Assembly: GCF_964199755.1 (NCBI RefSeq)
Contig: NC_133897.1
Location: 117,809,579-117,873,578 of the forward strand
From: Larus michahellis
Taxonomy: Eukaryota; Chordata; Aves; Charadriiformes; Laridae
DNA: 64,000 nt
Reading direction: 5' to 3'
Of the stretch, positions 1 to 14,000 are shown in pieces. Position 1 is the stretch's first letter; each line of letters starts with the position of its first letter. The notes beneath the pieces are model-generated. The model made no database searches, was not told the origin of the DNA, and saw only the letters and a list, made by a program, of their open reading frames with translations. Made by a program: the position numbers and the translations under genes.

Positions 1-3000
1 AAAATACAACAGCCTGCAAGGTATTTCAATCACTGAGAACTAAAGTAGGACTCCTTCACTCAGGCAGATGGCAAGAAAACCTTGCTGTAGTAAGAAACAA
101 AAGCATTATGCCTGCAATATACCTTATAATATTCTACTGCAAAAATTGCTTTTCCCTTCCTTTTAATTTACATTACTTTAGGGCATTAAGACTTATTTAC
201 TGTTGAATCAGATGCCCAAGCATTGACATATGTTGCTTGTGATGACCAAAGTTGTCAAAAGGAAAGCTATTGTTTCCACCGGGATACATGTTCTGCAAGG
301 CCTGGAGTAAAAGAACATGATTGTACCACTCCTCCCCGATACTGGAAGTCCATGATCAACAACAGACTACCTACAGCCAGCAGCAGCAAGGCACATTCAG
401 CCTAACCACCACAGCTGGGCAGACTGGGGCTGTACAGAGCCCCATTGGTTTGTAATAACTGTTGCAATACCCTCCTCCCTTCCATGCTACAGCTATTTAT
501 CCTATAAGTATTTGTAAGCATTTGAGAACATAAGGCAACTCTGCAATGCACAGGTAACTCTTTTCTAATCTACCTCTAACCTCTCCTCCTAAGTGAAACA
601 AGACTGAAGATTGCTTCTGCTTGTTTATTACGGTGCAATAGCAACAGAATTCCAAAAGAAAGAAATAATCCAAAAAAGGGCAATAGAGACAAGCAATAGC
701 TGCCACGTCAAGAAATAGTGCAGACAGTAATTACCGCTACACTGTGTAGTGCATTGCTTTCACTGGATATTAAATAAGTATATAATGAATAACATAGAAC
801 ATGGTTGCAAAGATGGCTCCAACATTAATAGTACATTAACTGAAATCTTCAGGGCTCAATTTCACATGAACTATGTTCTGCTTATAGTTTAAAATAATCT
901 CTGATGTAGATTTGTCTTTAAAAGCAATAAGTTAGAAGACACAATAGGCTGCTTCCCATGCATTTCCTCATATTTTAAAATCCTTACATAAGAGAATGAA
1001 ACGGGACAGCAAACCTGGTATCTGTATACGTCAGTTCTGATTTGTCTGTACTCCGTATTTCTCAAGTGAATTCAAATAAATGAAAATTGGTGGTGGTTTT
1101 TTTCTTATACCATTTTTTCCTCAAAAATATTGAGGTAGTGAGAGAAATGTGGTTAATCCTGTATAACTCTCAGTCTTTGCTAAGAAAAGCGTTTATGAAA
1201 TTTTCTCCTAATAATTAAGTTTAGCATGAAATTTCGTGCACTTTGAACCTTGAAAATTTGTAGCAGAGAAATAGGTCTACTTCATTCTTCTTCCTGACTC
1301 CTTCATCAAATTACAGATATTCTGCCTCCCTGTCCTATGACCTTAACATGGAGAATGAGGTTTTGACTGTAGAACACATTAAGATCCTTGGATGTAACTA
1401 TTAAATACTACCCCCTGCTAAAACTAAGATTCTCACAGAAGATAGGTTAGAACTTTATCTGCAGTATTACTAAGTTTTATATTGTACAGATGTATCACTT
1501 TTGGAATTAATGCAAATCAAGACAAGCATGAAATCTTTCTAAGATGACAAAGTTCACCACTGTCTTAGGTCCCAAAAGTCAAATGTTGCCTTTTTTTAAT
1601 ATCTGAAAATCATAAGAACCTCAACAGATGGGTTTGGGTGCAGTTACAGCAGAATAGATACTGAAAATTTACCAGATTGGACATTAGCTCAAATAACAGC
1701 TTTTTCTATTGTCGTCAGCTCAAGATATTCTTAACTAAGAGGGTGAGCTTGAAATAATAATACATTAACTGCATTCACATCAGGCACCTGAATCCACAGG
1801 CATTTCCTAACTTAAGTTTTTGGCTTTGCAACTTAAAAACATCATTAAAAATAATGTCTTGCTCTTAAAGTTTTGCAGAAATACTAAGTTGATACTATGT
1901 GGTATCACAGAGAGGATACACAATTGACATTGTGAGGTATCACAGCTAGAGGACTTTATAAAACTGAACCACGTATCCGTCCCACAAAGTTATCCCACTG
2001 GAGTTAACACTTGATGTATGTCATCACTTAATGCACGCACATGCTAGAATGGCATATTTTTTCTGAAGACTTTCAGATGTCTGAAACCAGAAGGACAGTG
2101 AGACAGATTCCCACGTTTGTCTGCAGTAGGGGACATCTCCCACAGCAATCTATTCCTGCTCCAGTACTATCTTTGATCACCTTACCTTCCTGCTTATTCA
2201 ATTTGCACACTTCTATTAATAGCAAACAGCACCCTTCAGAAAACCCTATCACTCCTTGCCAATCTTCTGTACCCAAATTTAGAAAATGTCATTAAACTTG
2301 CCAAACCTTCTGTCTCCACACAAGGCCTACAACTTCCTTATTGTCTCTATAAGGATATCTCTAGGCATCCATGACAAAACAAGTATCCCAATACCATCTC
2401 CTTGTTAGCCTGTCGTACTTCTGGGGGCATCACGAAATTTCTAGAGACACCTAAATAAATTTTTTACTAAAAGAAACAAGATAGGCCTTTAAAAATAACC
2501 AAACAAAATTATATTTTGATTAAGAGAGTAAATAATTTATTATTTCCAGTCAAACTATCTTCTGGCTACTGAGTACTTTCAAAAAATCCACTAAGCAGCT
2601 GCATGCAGGCAGGCAAGACACTAACCGTTTTCACACTTCCCAGCAAGAAGCTCTAGCACGATAATGTACATAGGCCTTCTTTTTGTGATTCTGAGAAATG
2701 AATCATCAATAGAACTACTAGGCCCTGTAACCAGAGTTTTTCCCCCAAAAGGGAGGAAAAATGCAAAAAGTCTTCTCAAGTCAGACTGGGACTGCATAAT
2801 GTGGCATGAAGAATATGAATGACAAGAGAATGAAAAATGTTTCTAAGATACCTCAGAATGGCCTCCAAATCAACAGTAATACCAAATATATTAACTACAT
2901 AAAAAAGAATATCTGGAGAGCTAATAAAGTAACATACCAAGGTCACCAAGACTAGATGTTCCTGGACCAGAAAGTCTAACCAAGAAGTTACCAAGACTTT

Positions 3001-4958
3001 CTCTAGTACAATTTTTTTTTAATCCCATGATACTACTGTCCAGTTAACACTTTCTGTCAGGGAAAGGAAAGTAGTTATAGTTTCAACACAGTAACTATAT
3101 ACAAATATCTAGAAACTAAGCATATCACACCTCCGAGCCATCCTCCCAACAATCCCCACTAGAAACTTCCTAGTAAAACTAGGATAACTAGCAATCATTC
3201 TTCTAGTATTTCTGGATGACTAAGAATTAGCAAGTGGAGACTTAATGTACTAATTTACTGGCAAGAATGCTTATCTCTAAAATTCAAATTATCTTCTAAG
3301 AGGAGGTGAGGATGTTTCTGTCATGGAGACGTTACCACAATACAATCAACCAAGAACCACTGACTATGGGTCAAATGACTAGTGTTAGTTAAAGACTTAT
3401 CTATTTAACATGGCAAAAGTTACTTATCCATGCAGAAAACAGTGTCAATCAAATTGTCACAAGAAAAAAAAAAATCAGAGGGGAATTTGAAGACTCATAA
3501 GACTCCTTCCTTCACCTCTTACTCTACAAGTTTCTGTTCTAGAATAAGCACCTAAATCATCGCTCTATAGCCATCTGTGATGTCACAAAACACAACTAGA
3601 GTCTTAAAAGATTTCAGTGATAGAACATGCATACAAGTGATAAATTTCAGCTCTTTCAACTTCCGAAATATTCAAACTTCAGTGCAGCTTCCTACCTACA
3701 TGAACATAGCAGCTTTAAGTAACTATTGAACTCATTTGCCAGCTTCTGTCCCAAAGAACTAACACCATCTTCTGTAAATTATATTTACATCTTTGGAAAC
3801 ATTCAAGATCTGAAAGTACTTGGCGGGGGTGGTGAGGGACAACAAACAGGAATAAAATGAGGAAACGTATTACATGCTGCCATTATAGCGTATTGCATTC
3901 CATCATACTTTCTACCCAGTCTCACCCCCACAACGTAGCTAATGCGTATCACAAGAGATCTTTCAAAGTGTCTGGATTTTTCAGCAAAACTAACAAAGAA
4001 CAGAACAAATACCAGAACTATTTACCAGATAGTTTCAAACACTTTAGCTATGAAGATACATCTCTAGATTTGTAAACAGCGGGACAAAATTGAGCTTGAG
4101 ATTTCAGAGTAGCCCAACAGTCATTTGGTACCTACATGAAATGAATTGGTGGCCTCAGTTCAGTTATCCTGGAGGTCTTATCTACTCGAGTGTAGAGTAC
4201 TGAAGGTAACATGTGTGATAAAGAAAATAGACTTTGTGGATTCTGCTCTGGATTTCAGACATGTGAACAGGTATTTCCTATAATTCTTGTAATATCAGCT
4301 AGTGTGAAGTAGCTGATTTTACAATGTACTCTAAATTGTACAAAATTTTTCAAATCTGAGCTTTAATATAAGAGATATACTCAGATACAGCACATATAAT
4401 GAAGTTATGCAATAATACTTTGGACTTTATGCTTAAAGATTACAATCACGCTATAAATGCGGTAAAGTTTCAATATACTATAAAGTTGTATCAGCTGGAT
4501 TCCTAGGCAGTCTCACTTCAAATTACACATAATTAAGAAAAAGTAATTTGGAAGTCATCTAAGATTACACAATTAGAAAAACGGTATCTTCAGCTCTTTG
4601 TCTGACTATTAAGCCAACCATTGCAAACACCAGTTGTACTGAAACCTCTATTTAGCGCTTTCAGAACAGTTACGTTCCTTTGTTTTCCTATCACCACCCT
4701 CAACCCCCCAGGATTAGGGAATTGTAACAGAAAGAACACAATGGCAATGAAACACCACTATCCTACTAAGTATTTTTATACCTTACATATAACCTGTCTA
4801 CCATGGCTCTTAAGAACATTTATTTCCCAAAGTAGATTATTTCTGGGCTACTGTGGTACTAAGCTATTAAAACACAACATAATGTAATGCGAATTGTAAG
4901 TAGCACACAGCAAATAGAAGATAATGCTTCTGTCTTTACAAAGATAAGGTTTTCTTAC
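1..4958 (-). other. ESCO1: ESCO1 intron 7, continuing past the left edge
   Basis: AT-rich sequence with no further ESCO1 exon found. I looked on the minus strand for the expected WKKERI, DEIREMVDND and HIQWGYR codons and saw none. No transposable element is obvious. About 220-420 on the plus strand is locally richer in CAG and CCA codons than its surroundings; I could not assign it. Confidence 0.6.
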
Positions 4959-5090
4959 CACATATTTGACAGCACTTATGAACTGGTTATGAAATAGCAG
5001 ATGTTGTGTTTCATCCTCTGGATTTGATGCAGTGTAAAGCATTCCACAAATATTACAGGAAATAGCACCGAATCTCTTCTGTCCTGCATC
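4959..5090 (-). CDS. ESCO1: ESCO1 exon 7 (C2H2 zinc finger)
   Basis: This 132-nt, phase-0 exon encodes residues 621-664. The finger is CNIC (C632, C635), then 14 residues, then HLLFH (H650, H654). It is nearly identical to the human segment from DAGQKRFG to AVKYV. In this family the finger sits directly before the acetyltransferase fold. The acceptor is TTTTTAATAG/GATG after a T-rich tract (on the minus strand) and the donor TATGTG/GTAAGA. It is the last ESCO1 exon I can find in the window. Confidence 0.97.
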
Positions 5091-8000
5091 CTATTAAAAA
5101 AAAAAAAAGAAACAAAAAAAGAAAGGTATTTGTCAATTGCAAGCACAGTAAATACAGTTTAACAGAACTAACCAGACATGTCTTTTATAACTTCCCTTCT
5201 GGAAACTCAACACAGAGGCTAAAATGGAGTGAACCAGGAGAAAGAACAAGTACAGAATTTAGAATTCCATCTTTCAAAAACCCACACAGACCCAAAAGGC
5301 ACAGGCATCAATCGCAGAGTAAACTCTACCTAAAATTAAAATTAGCTCCACCTCCATTAGTTTTGAATAGATGACTTATTTTATGAAATACAGAGAATTA
5401 ATCCTTTGTTACCCTATTTGCAGTAAACATAACTTCCACAAAGAAAATTCCCACATCCAGCCCCACGCTATTTGGTTTTCCCTGCAGTTCTGCTGCTGCC
5501 TCTCTTTTGGTTGCGAGTTGCTTTGAGGTGGGCCAAAGGTGATTCATTTTCTGAATGTTCAGAAGGATATTATAAAAAACAAAAGTTACAGAAATAATCA
5601 TTAAGAGCAGCAATAGGTCTGCAACAGCTGATCACTACCTTTTAGGGTTTTATGAAAACCAAATATTTCAAAGCAATCAAATAGCATTATGTTTTTTTAT
5701 CCCTCTCTTCATTGATTAAAAGCCTCATTTAATATACTCTCAGGACTTAAGTCTAAACTACTAACTGGAAACAGCTAAGTATGATGTTTGACATGCTATC
5801 TTAATTGCACAGAGTTCGTAAATTTCATTTTTCAGACACTGGATAGCAGCTACAAATGGAAAATCATACCATTTTGCTCACGACCCTTTAGGTTATCCTC
5901 CTACTCTATAACCAACCATTACGAAATTAAGGGCACTACTCAGTGCCTATTGCTTTGCTATTTATTCATTAAAACAGCATAATAACTTCCAAGTATGCTC
6001 AGATTAAGAAGTCAGTGCCTAATAAAGACTGAAATGTCAGGTGCAGGGAGTGCCTTTTGCGAAGAGCAAAAGAATACCAGTTAGACTGAAGTCTTTAGCC
6101 AAAAAAGCACATTTAAAGTTATAGCTTAATGCTCAAATACATTATATTTTTCTTTAACTACATTTGGAAATTGAGTTTATATAAGCAGCAATACATGTCA
6201 CTTTTAATCTATTTCAACATATATCACAAATAATAGAGAAACAAAAAGTTATTTTATACTCTAAAATAGGATACTGTATAAGCAAAAGATGACTTGAGGG
6301 TGTTTTTTAAAAGGAAATTGATCTATGTGCACAGATTGAAAGTGCATAATTTGCAAGAAAACAGATCACCTGAACTTAAATGTTTTTTTCTGAGAGCTAA
6401 AAATATTCATAGTAAAAAAGCCTACTTTACAGAAGAAAGCATTTTGCAACACAGTGAAAGTGTTTACGAATCATTTCTTACTCCTTCCATCTTCGAAGAT
6501 ATGTTTAGGTATGTCTAAGAGCTAGATGACAGCCCAGTTCACCACACAACAACAATTTATTTCAAGCAGTTATTAGTGAAATCTAAAATGTAGGTATCAG
6601 TTTCTTTCCAAGAAGAGACTAAAGGTACAACTGTCCAGACAAACTCAGAGTTAAACTTTTCTTTAAGAGCACATATGTGGAACTCAGCGAAAAGAAAGCA
6701 GCTGAATCTGAGAAGCTATTGCTTTAACTGAACGTTAATTTATACATTCCTGCCGTATAGAGAAGAAGAAACCTGCGTACATTAATTTTCTGAAGGAAAA
6801 AGGAAAGATGAACCCTGAGGTTAGATTTGCAAACTCAGAATAACATGAGGTTTCTAAATGTGTAAAAATTGAACGCAACACATTTTATTTTACCTGCAGA
6901 CTTCCTTTAAAGCAGCACTATAGTTCAAAACAAAGTACCCATCTGGCCACCAAAACATACTGCATTTCAAGGCTTTATACATGAAAGATGAAAAAAGGCA
7001 GCAGGAAGGATGATGTATGGCAATTATCTTAAGATGAACCAATTGAACCGAATTTAGTAATTCCTATCTTGAAGATGGAGCATTTAATCCCCTATACCTA
7101 GGGTAGAAAAGTGAAGAGGAAGTCTGTTTTGCCATGCTTGGAATGTACTTCAAAAAAGTAAGACATGTAAATTAGAAAATCAGCTACATAAAGCAATTCT
7201 TTAAATACTTAGCACATATCAGTACTGCAGTAAGTCTCAAGAAACATTTTCTGTTCAAATGATCAAGAAGCTAAAGGTATTTAAGCTAAAGTGTCTATTA
7301 GTTTACTACCAAAAATCTCAAGCCAAAAAAGGCCTAGCTATGTAGGAATTCATCAAGAAATACAAGGCAAGGATATTCTCAAGCTGTCAGGCGCCTTAGC
7401 TCATCCCATTTGCCTTATAAACATATATGCTATTTCACAAGTCTCCAGGAACGGGTAATTCCCCTGGAATAGTACTGCCATATTGTATTTTGCAGTCTGG
7501 CTTTCTTGGATATTGCTGGTATCAGTGGGTTTGAGTTTTGGTGGGGGGGATCTTTTTGTTGTTGTTGTTAAGGATTTCGCTAATATTACTATTTTTACAT
7601 GATTCGGTTGTATCGATGGGCTACACACACAGGGTAATATTAAAAACCTCTTATGTGAATATCAGAAAAACCACATTGTAGTATCTAAAGCAATCTTTTG
7701 AACTCTGTAGCCCTGATAAATGCTGACTATACTTTTAGCAAATACTTTACAGTATCCTCAGGGTAGTAAAGAAGATAGCCTTTCTGCGCAACTGAAGTAC
7801 TATTTCAAAGCCACACCACAGACCAAAAAAAAAAAAAAAAAAAGCAGCTTTGTAAAATCAAATGCAGACTACAACAACAAAAAAAAATGACGTGCAAAAT
7901 AAAGTCAGGAATTATGAAGAATGCATTTCTGTACTTTAACAAAACACCTACAGAATCTGACTATTTTTAACCTGATGTCGTTGCATAAGCAAGTGGAAAG

Positions 8001-11000
8001 GGTACGCATCAAGAGGGAAAAAACACTTCCAAACAATAATACTGCATTACGGGTTGCCAGTCCTTCCTAATGGGGATGGAGGAAGGAAAAAAAAAAACCA
8101 AACCAAACAAACAACATCCCCCCCAAAAAACCAACCAAGAACATCTTATGCACCACATATGAGAGTAAATAATAACTTAAAACTGGGATTTTGGCGGGGG
8201 GGGGGGGAATTCTCAGCAAACATCAGGTACTAGGGTACTGGAGAATAAACTGTCGACTTGTCACAACTAGAAGAAGTGCAAGAGTTTTGTCTCTCAGAAC
8301 TTAGAGAAATGTTTTTCAGACCAATATTTAAGAAAATGTGGGTCGCAGGCAGAAAAATGTGTTACTATTTAAAACTCAATTTTCTAAGCAGTAACAATAA
8401 AGAGCAAGGATAATTTTATTTCTTTAGCAAATTCAGCATGTGTAGATGGCAATTAAGAATTCCTGACATCTCAGGCAATCAGGCAATCCTCATTAATATA
8501 AGCACAGGATATATGTGATCCACTGTTTCAAGGCTCACTGTAATTGAACATTGTGACAATGTTGCCTTAATCTCCAGAAGGGTTTCTTAATTCTGTGTTA
8601 GACAGAAAGAAAAGTCTTACCAATATCTTCTTTGAGAAGGTGCATGTCTGCTGATCCTCCATATGTGGAATAAGGAGCCCTGCAAGCAAAAAAGGCATTT
8701 GGTGCCTCTGTAGGAGATGAAAAGGGGCCCCCTTTTTTTTTTTTTTTTTTTTTTTCCTCCTTTCTCTCTCCCTCTCTTCAGTCACAGATTAGGTCTCCTC
8801 CTTCTTGATTACCTAGTGTTAGTTAGAGGAAGATTATGTTTTCCTCTAGTCTTTTCATGGAACAAAGAATAAAACCCAGCCATAGAAACAGGCAGGCTGG
8901 AAAGGAAATACAAGAGCAGGAAGAAACAACACAAAGATTTTTGGGCTCTCCACAAAAAATGAAAAGTTCAAAGAATGCTATTTCAACAAAAGATGCATTC
9001 AAGACTGAAGCTGATGGGTAGATCCCCTTGCTGACCAGGAGGATCAGAAGACATGACCCAACTCAAAACCAAGTTTCACTTAAAAATGAATACTGTGGAA
9101 TTTAACAAAAAAAACCCCACAACACCAAAAAACAACCAACAAAAAAAACCCCAAAACCAAAAAAAAACCCCTCTCACCAGTACCCATCTTTCTGAAAAGC
9201 TATTTTATCCAAAAGATATAAATCAACTTGAAGCTTTCATAACTGTGATGTATCTAATTTTATTTAACATATATGAAAAATGAAAATGGAGGATCATTAT
9301 CCACCATGAAATGATATCCTCACTGGTCATTAGCTAAAGCAATATGAAAAAAAAATAATTAATCAAATCTGCACACTATTTGCGATAGACAATTAATATT
9401 TTCTCAACCCATATAAAAACATTATTCAAGAATACTACAGAGTGTTCCAGTGTATACTGGTTTTGGCTGGGACAAGGTTAATTTCTTTCACAGCAGCTGC
9501 TATGGTGCTATGTTTTAGATCTGCGACCCAAACAGGGTTGATAACACAGGGATATTTTAGCTATTGCTGAGCAGTGCTTACATGGCATCAAGGACTTTCC
9601 TGCTTCTCACACCACCCTGCCAGCAAGGAGGCTGGGGGTGCACAAGAAGTTGGGAGGGGACACAGCTGGGACAGCTGACCCCAACTGAACAGAGGGGTAT
9701 CCCATACCACCTGGCATGGCAACATGCTGAGCAATAAAAGCCAGGGGAAAGAGGGAGGAAGGGGAGGACATTTGGAATTACAGCATTTGTCTTCCCAGCT
9801 GTCGCACATGATGGAGCCCTGCTTTCCTGAAGATGGCTAAACACCTGCAAGCCAATGGCCAGTAGCGAATGAATTCTTTGTTTTGCTTTGCTTGCATACA
9901 CAGCTTTTGCTTTACCTATTAAACTGTCCTTATCTCAACCCACAAGTTTTCACCCCCATCCTACTTGGGTGGAGTGAGCAAGCAGCAGCACAGTGGTTAG
10001 CTGCCTGCCAGGGTTAACCCATAACACAACCTTAGTAGCCTTGGTGCCTGAACTCCTGTATCGGGTCCCCAGCTAACCTCACACAATATTCTCACCTTCA
10101 GGACAAAGGACACCAAACACAACGCACCTGAATTCGCTAGAGAGAGCTGGGTTGGTGCAGTGAAGTAGAAATGGGAAGGAGTGACAATAAGAAAGGATGG
10201 TCATTGCTGGCCCCCCTGAGAGCAGAGCTGTCCCAAAGGGTAAGGTTTGTGCAGGAAGAAAGAAAGAGTGACTGCTCTTAAGACCAAACTCCCTCCCCCG
10301 TCACTTATGCAGTAACCACTGCCTTGTTTTTACTGGGATTACAGGAAAGAAAAGAGGCAGTACTTAACTAATGTGAACTACAAAACATTGCTCAAAACCC
10401 ATTCTCCAGTTCTTTGGGGAAACTGCCAACCAGACTATACCAGTTTAAGGAAGAAAACAGCAACTTTAAATGATTGTTATGCAACCTTCTACAGGCTCAT
10501 AAGAAATCACTTTTACATTTATTATTTCCACTGAGGATTGTGTTTTCAGCTTAAATCAAAATATTTCTTTCATATAATACCTATTTCAGTCAAACAGGAA
10601 ACTGGGTTCAAGCTTAACCAAAATATATGCAAGGAAAAATTTAAATATGATATCCAAATGTGTGAACTGAATTAGCCTGCACATCACTTCCACATATAGC
10701 ACCAATTCAAACCTCAGAATCAAAACCATCTTCCATCAAGCAATCCTGATCCACCCATTTGTTGCTACTTACAAAAATAATCTACATTTAATCATGCTTG
10801 CTTGCATCCAGACATTAACTCAGATCTCTAGAAAGGCAGAAAAGTCTCTCACTATACTATCTTTTTACCACTTCAGTGACTTGTTTTTGCTGTTCTTTTT
10901 TTTTACATGTTCTTTCCTAAAATTGATGGGTATCATTTTCAAAAGACTAGCTTAATTTCCAAAGGAACGCATCTCCCTAGTGGCATAAAATGGAAGAAGT

Positions 11001-14000
11001 TTCCCTTCAAAGGTCATTATTTAGAACACTTCTTTGTAGCATTAATGCTTTTATCAATTCCTATTCTTATGGTCAAAATTGTGACCTGGATCTGGCAGGC
11101 AAGCAGAATTTTTACAAGAAGCAAACAATTGACTCTCCTTCTCTTGGATGTACAGCATATCTTATTTTATGAAAATTGAAAACATATGCTTTGCACATTT
11201 ATTACTTATTTCCATTTCAGAAGTTTAAGGAACAGATTATTTCATATTCAAGTTCTCATATTTGCACATCAGATTCAAGTACTTAGAAAGTAAAGAACAA
11301 TTTTAGTGCAATACTCTATAAAACTCCCAATATGGAGCTTCACGTAACCTATCAACCTACCAACTGAACATTTAAATGCAGTGTAAGAGGGTACAGTTGA
11401 CAAACACTCAGAATACACTGCTTCTCTAAACACTAAGTCATGGCTTTGGAACAAAATGTATTTTTAGCATCAATCTTAATTTCTTTCCTCCAGAAAAACA
11501 GATCATGCGCTCCTTGGTTTGAACCTAAATCTTTGCACATCACTTCGAACACCATTGCTTCCTCTCACTGTTTGTTTAAAGAAGTTTGTTGCAGCACTAG
11601 ATTCCTTGCTGTTTTCAGATAAGTTCTATGCTCTGAAGAGACCTGCTTTTTAAGATGTGTGACAGCAAGCAAATCTGAAGAAAACAGAAACAACTCATCT
11701 TTTGTCTTAGGTGTACGTCTACAAACGAAGATAATTTTATGTTTGAAAGCTGCTCAGATAACTACATGATGTGTACCAAGAAAGAGAACACTGCAAGTAC
11801 AGCTACTAAATATTTCTTCTACAAATGAAGTTGAATTATTTTACAGTTCTCTTACAGTCAAATAGCCTTAAAGCTTGTTAAAGATTATATTACTTAAGAA
11901 AACCAGAAAATTAATCTATTTGTTATAGCAATCATATGGGAGAAAAAGGAAGGTAAGATACATCTTTAAAGTTTTAAATATAAAAAAAATAAAGCATAAC
12001 ATGAAAAACAAAGACTAGTTTTACCATAACATCTCTCTAAACATAGCTCAGGAAATGAAAAGGTTAGAATACACAGACAGCATTGTAACATCACAGACTC
12101 TGAGCCTCAGATACTATAAAGGCAATTAAAAGGACAGATGTCAAACAAATTCAAAAGACTAGGAAAATTCAATAGCAAAAAAATATCAAAACAAAGATAG
12201 CATATCATGTGGTAAGTCAAACTAAGCCCAACTAGCTTTTTTGCTTCATTTACAAGAAGAAAAAAAAAAGGATTCTGTACATACATCAAGATGAGCTGGC
12301 AGATCTCCAAAAGAAACAGATCTCACAGTAGAGAGCCCCAAATTGCACCTTTCAGGCATTTTATTTTTTTAAAAAAACTGTAACAAAATGCAAGCTAAAC
12401 ATTCCTTGCTAAGAATAAAAGCATGACTACCCAACTTTGTCCAAGGTAAAGAATAATGAAACTGCTTCTCTTAATACAATGCACCAGAAACTTGAAATAA
12501 AAATTATTTTTAGCTATTAACTATAAAATTTTTTACAGGCACTATGAAATGCTAATTCAAGTGATTTGGATGTGTGTAGTAAGACTCCTCTCTGTAGAGG
12601 AGAAATTTCAACCTGAACAGCTTGTAAACCAAATGATTCTTTTCTCTGCTCTCAGAGGATCTTTACAGAAGTACATAAACACCTTTGAAAGTTTTGCAAT
12701 TTAATTATAAAATGTACCTTGTTTTATTACATACATTTAATCTCCAATCTTTCAAGTATTTATATGAGCAAAGTCTGGTACTTCAGAAGTCAATTTAGCG
12801 ATTTTTCCCTTCCAGATGCTAGCACAAACTATTCTAGACATAACTATGTCTCGTCTCCACAGTAAGTAATGTCAAGGACAGTATTTTACAAAATGGCTTA
12901 ACAAATATTTGGGTTCCTCTATATGTTTTGACAATGCTAAAAGCAGTTTTCCCCAGGGAAAAGAATAACAGACCAATGCCTTACCTAATGCTTTCTTGGT
13001 AGAGAGCGCCACAGGCATTACCAAAAAGCCCTTTCAACACAACAAAAAGCCTACTCTGAACTCAATGAAATCAAAGTGAATTAGATTTGTATGAAGTGAT
13101 GAAGCATATCAGATATTATTAAGCTGTTACTTTCACATTTAAAAATTAAATACAGTGCTCGCTTACATTTTCCAGAAATACATACAGAAAACAAGAAACT
13201 AGGTCTCTCTTATTTCCCTAGTCTTCTTCATTGATGACCCATTCTTTGTATTCTAAGTTATTTACCTAGCAGAATTTTAAAACTTTTACCATTGAATACC
13301 TAGAGAAAAAATATTACTCTCCTAATTTGGGCTGAAAACAAGAATACTACCATCACAGTCAATAAATTGCAAAGAGTCTCTTTGTATGAATACTGTAGAG
13401 GAGAGCTACACAACCTCTCTTCAACAGCTAAGCAGAAAGTTATGCATTTCTTGTCAAAGACCCTAGCATCTCTTCAGTCAAGTTCTATTACCGCATGAAC
13501 AAAAATTAAGTTAGCTTTACTGAAATGAAAAGGAATATTCTCACAGTCCTTTTAATATAGCTATTTAATCTTAGCATTGATAGCAATAATCTTAATGCAT
13601 TTTAACTCTGTTGGTAAAATGAGTTTTAAAGGGGCAACAGCTGAAATACTTTGTAAATGTTAGATATGGTTCACTTATCCCATGACTAGGCATTCAAATG
13701 TCTAGATTTGTATCACTTCAGGCAAATCAAGGATATGTTTATCAATTTAGTTCTCAGAAGCTTTGATTTTAAAATATTTCAGTATGTATACAAAACAGTG
13801 TTCAGAATTCATCTGGTTCTATTTTAGTTAATATTTTAGTGTGCATAATCCATGTATTACATGAAAAAATTGCAATTTAGCTAGACCACAAGTTATATAT
13901 GCAAGGGGGGTAATTTTGTAAGAAGCTTACTACAGAGTCCTCCTTCCTAATGGCCTGGATTCCTCTCCCTCTGTAGCTTCCCAGGTCCAGCCTTTCGTTT

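Noticed and set aside
9578..9901. 107-codon minus-strand open frame, Cys/Pro-rich
   Set aside because: Entirely inside the solo LTR, on the strand opposite to its transcription signals.
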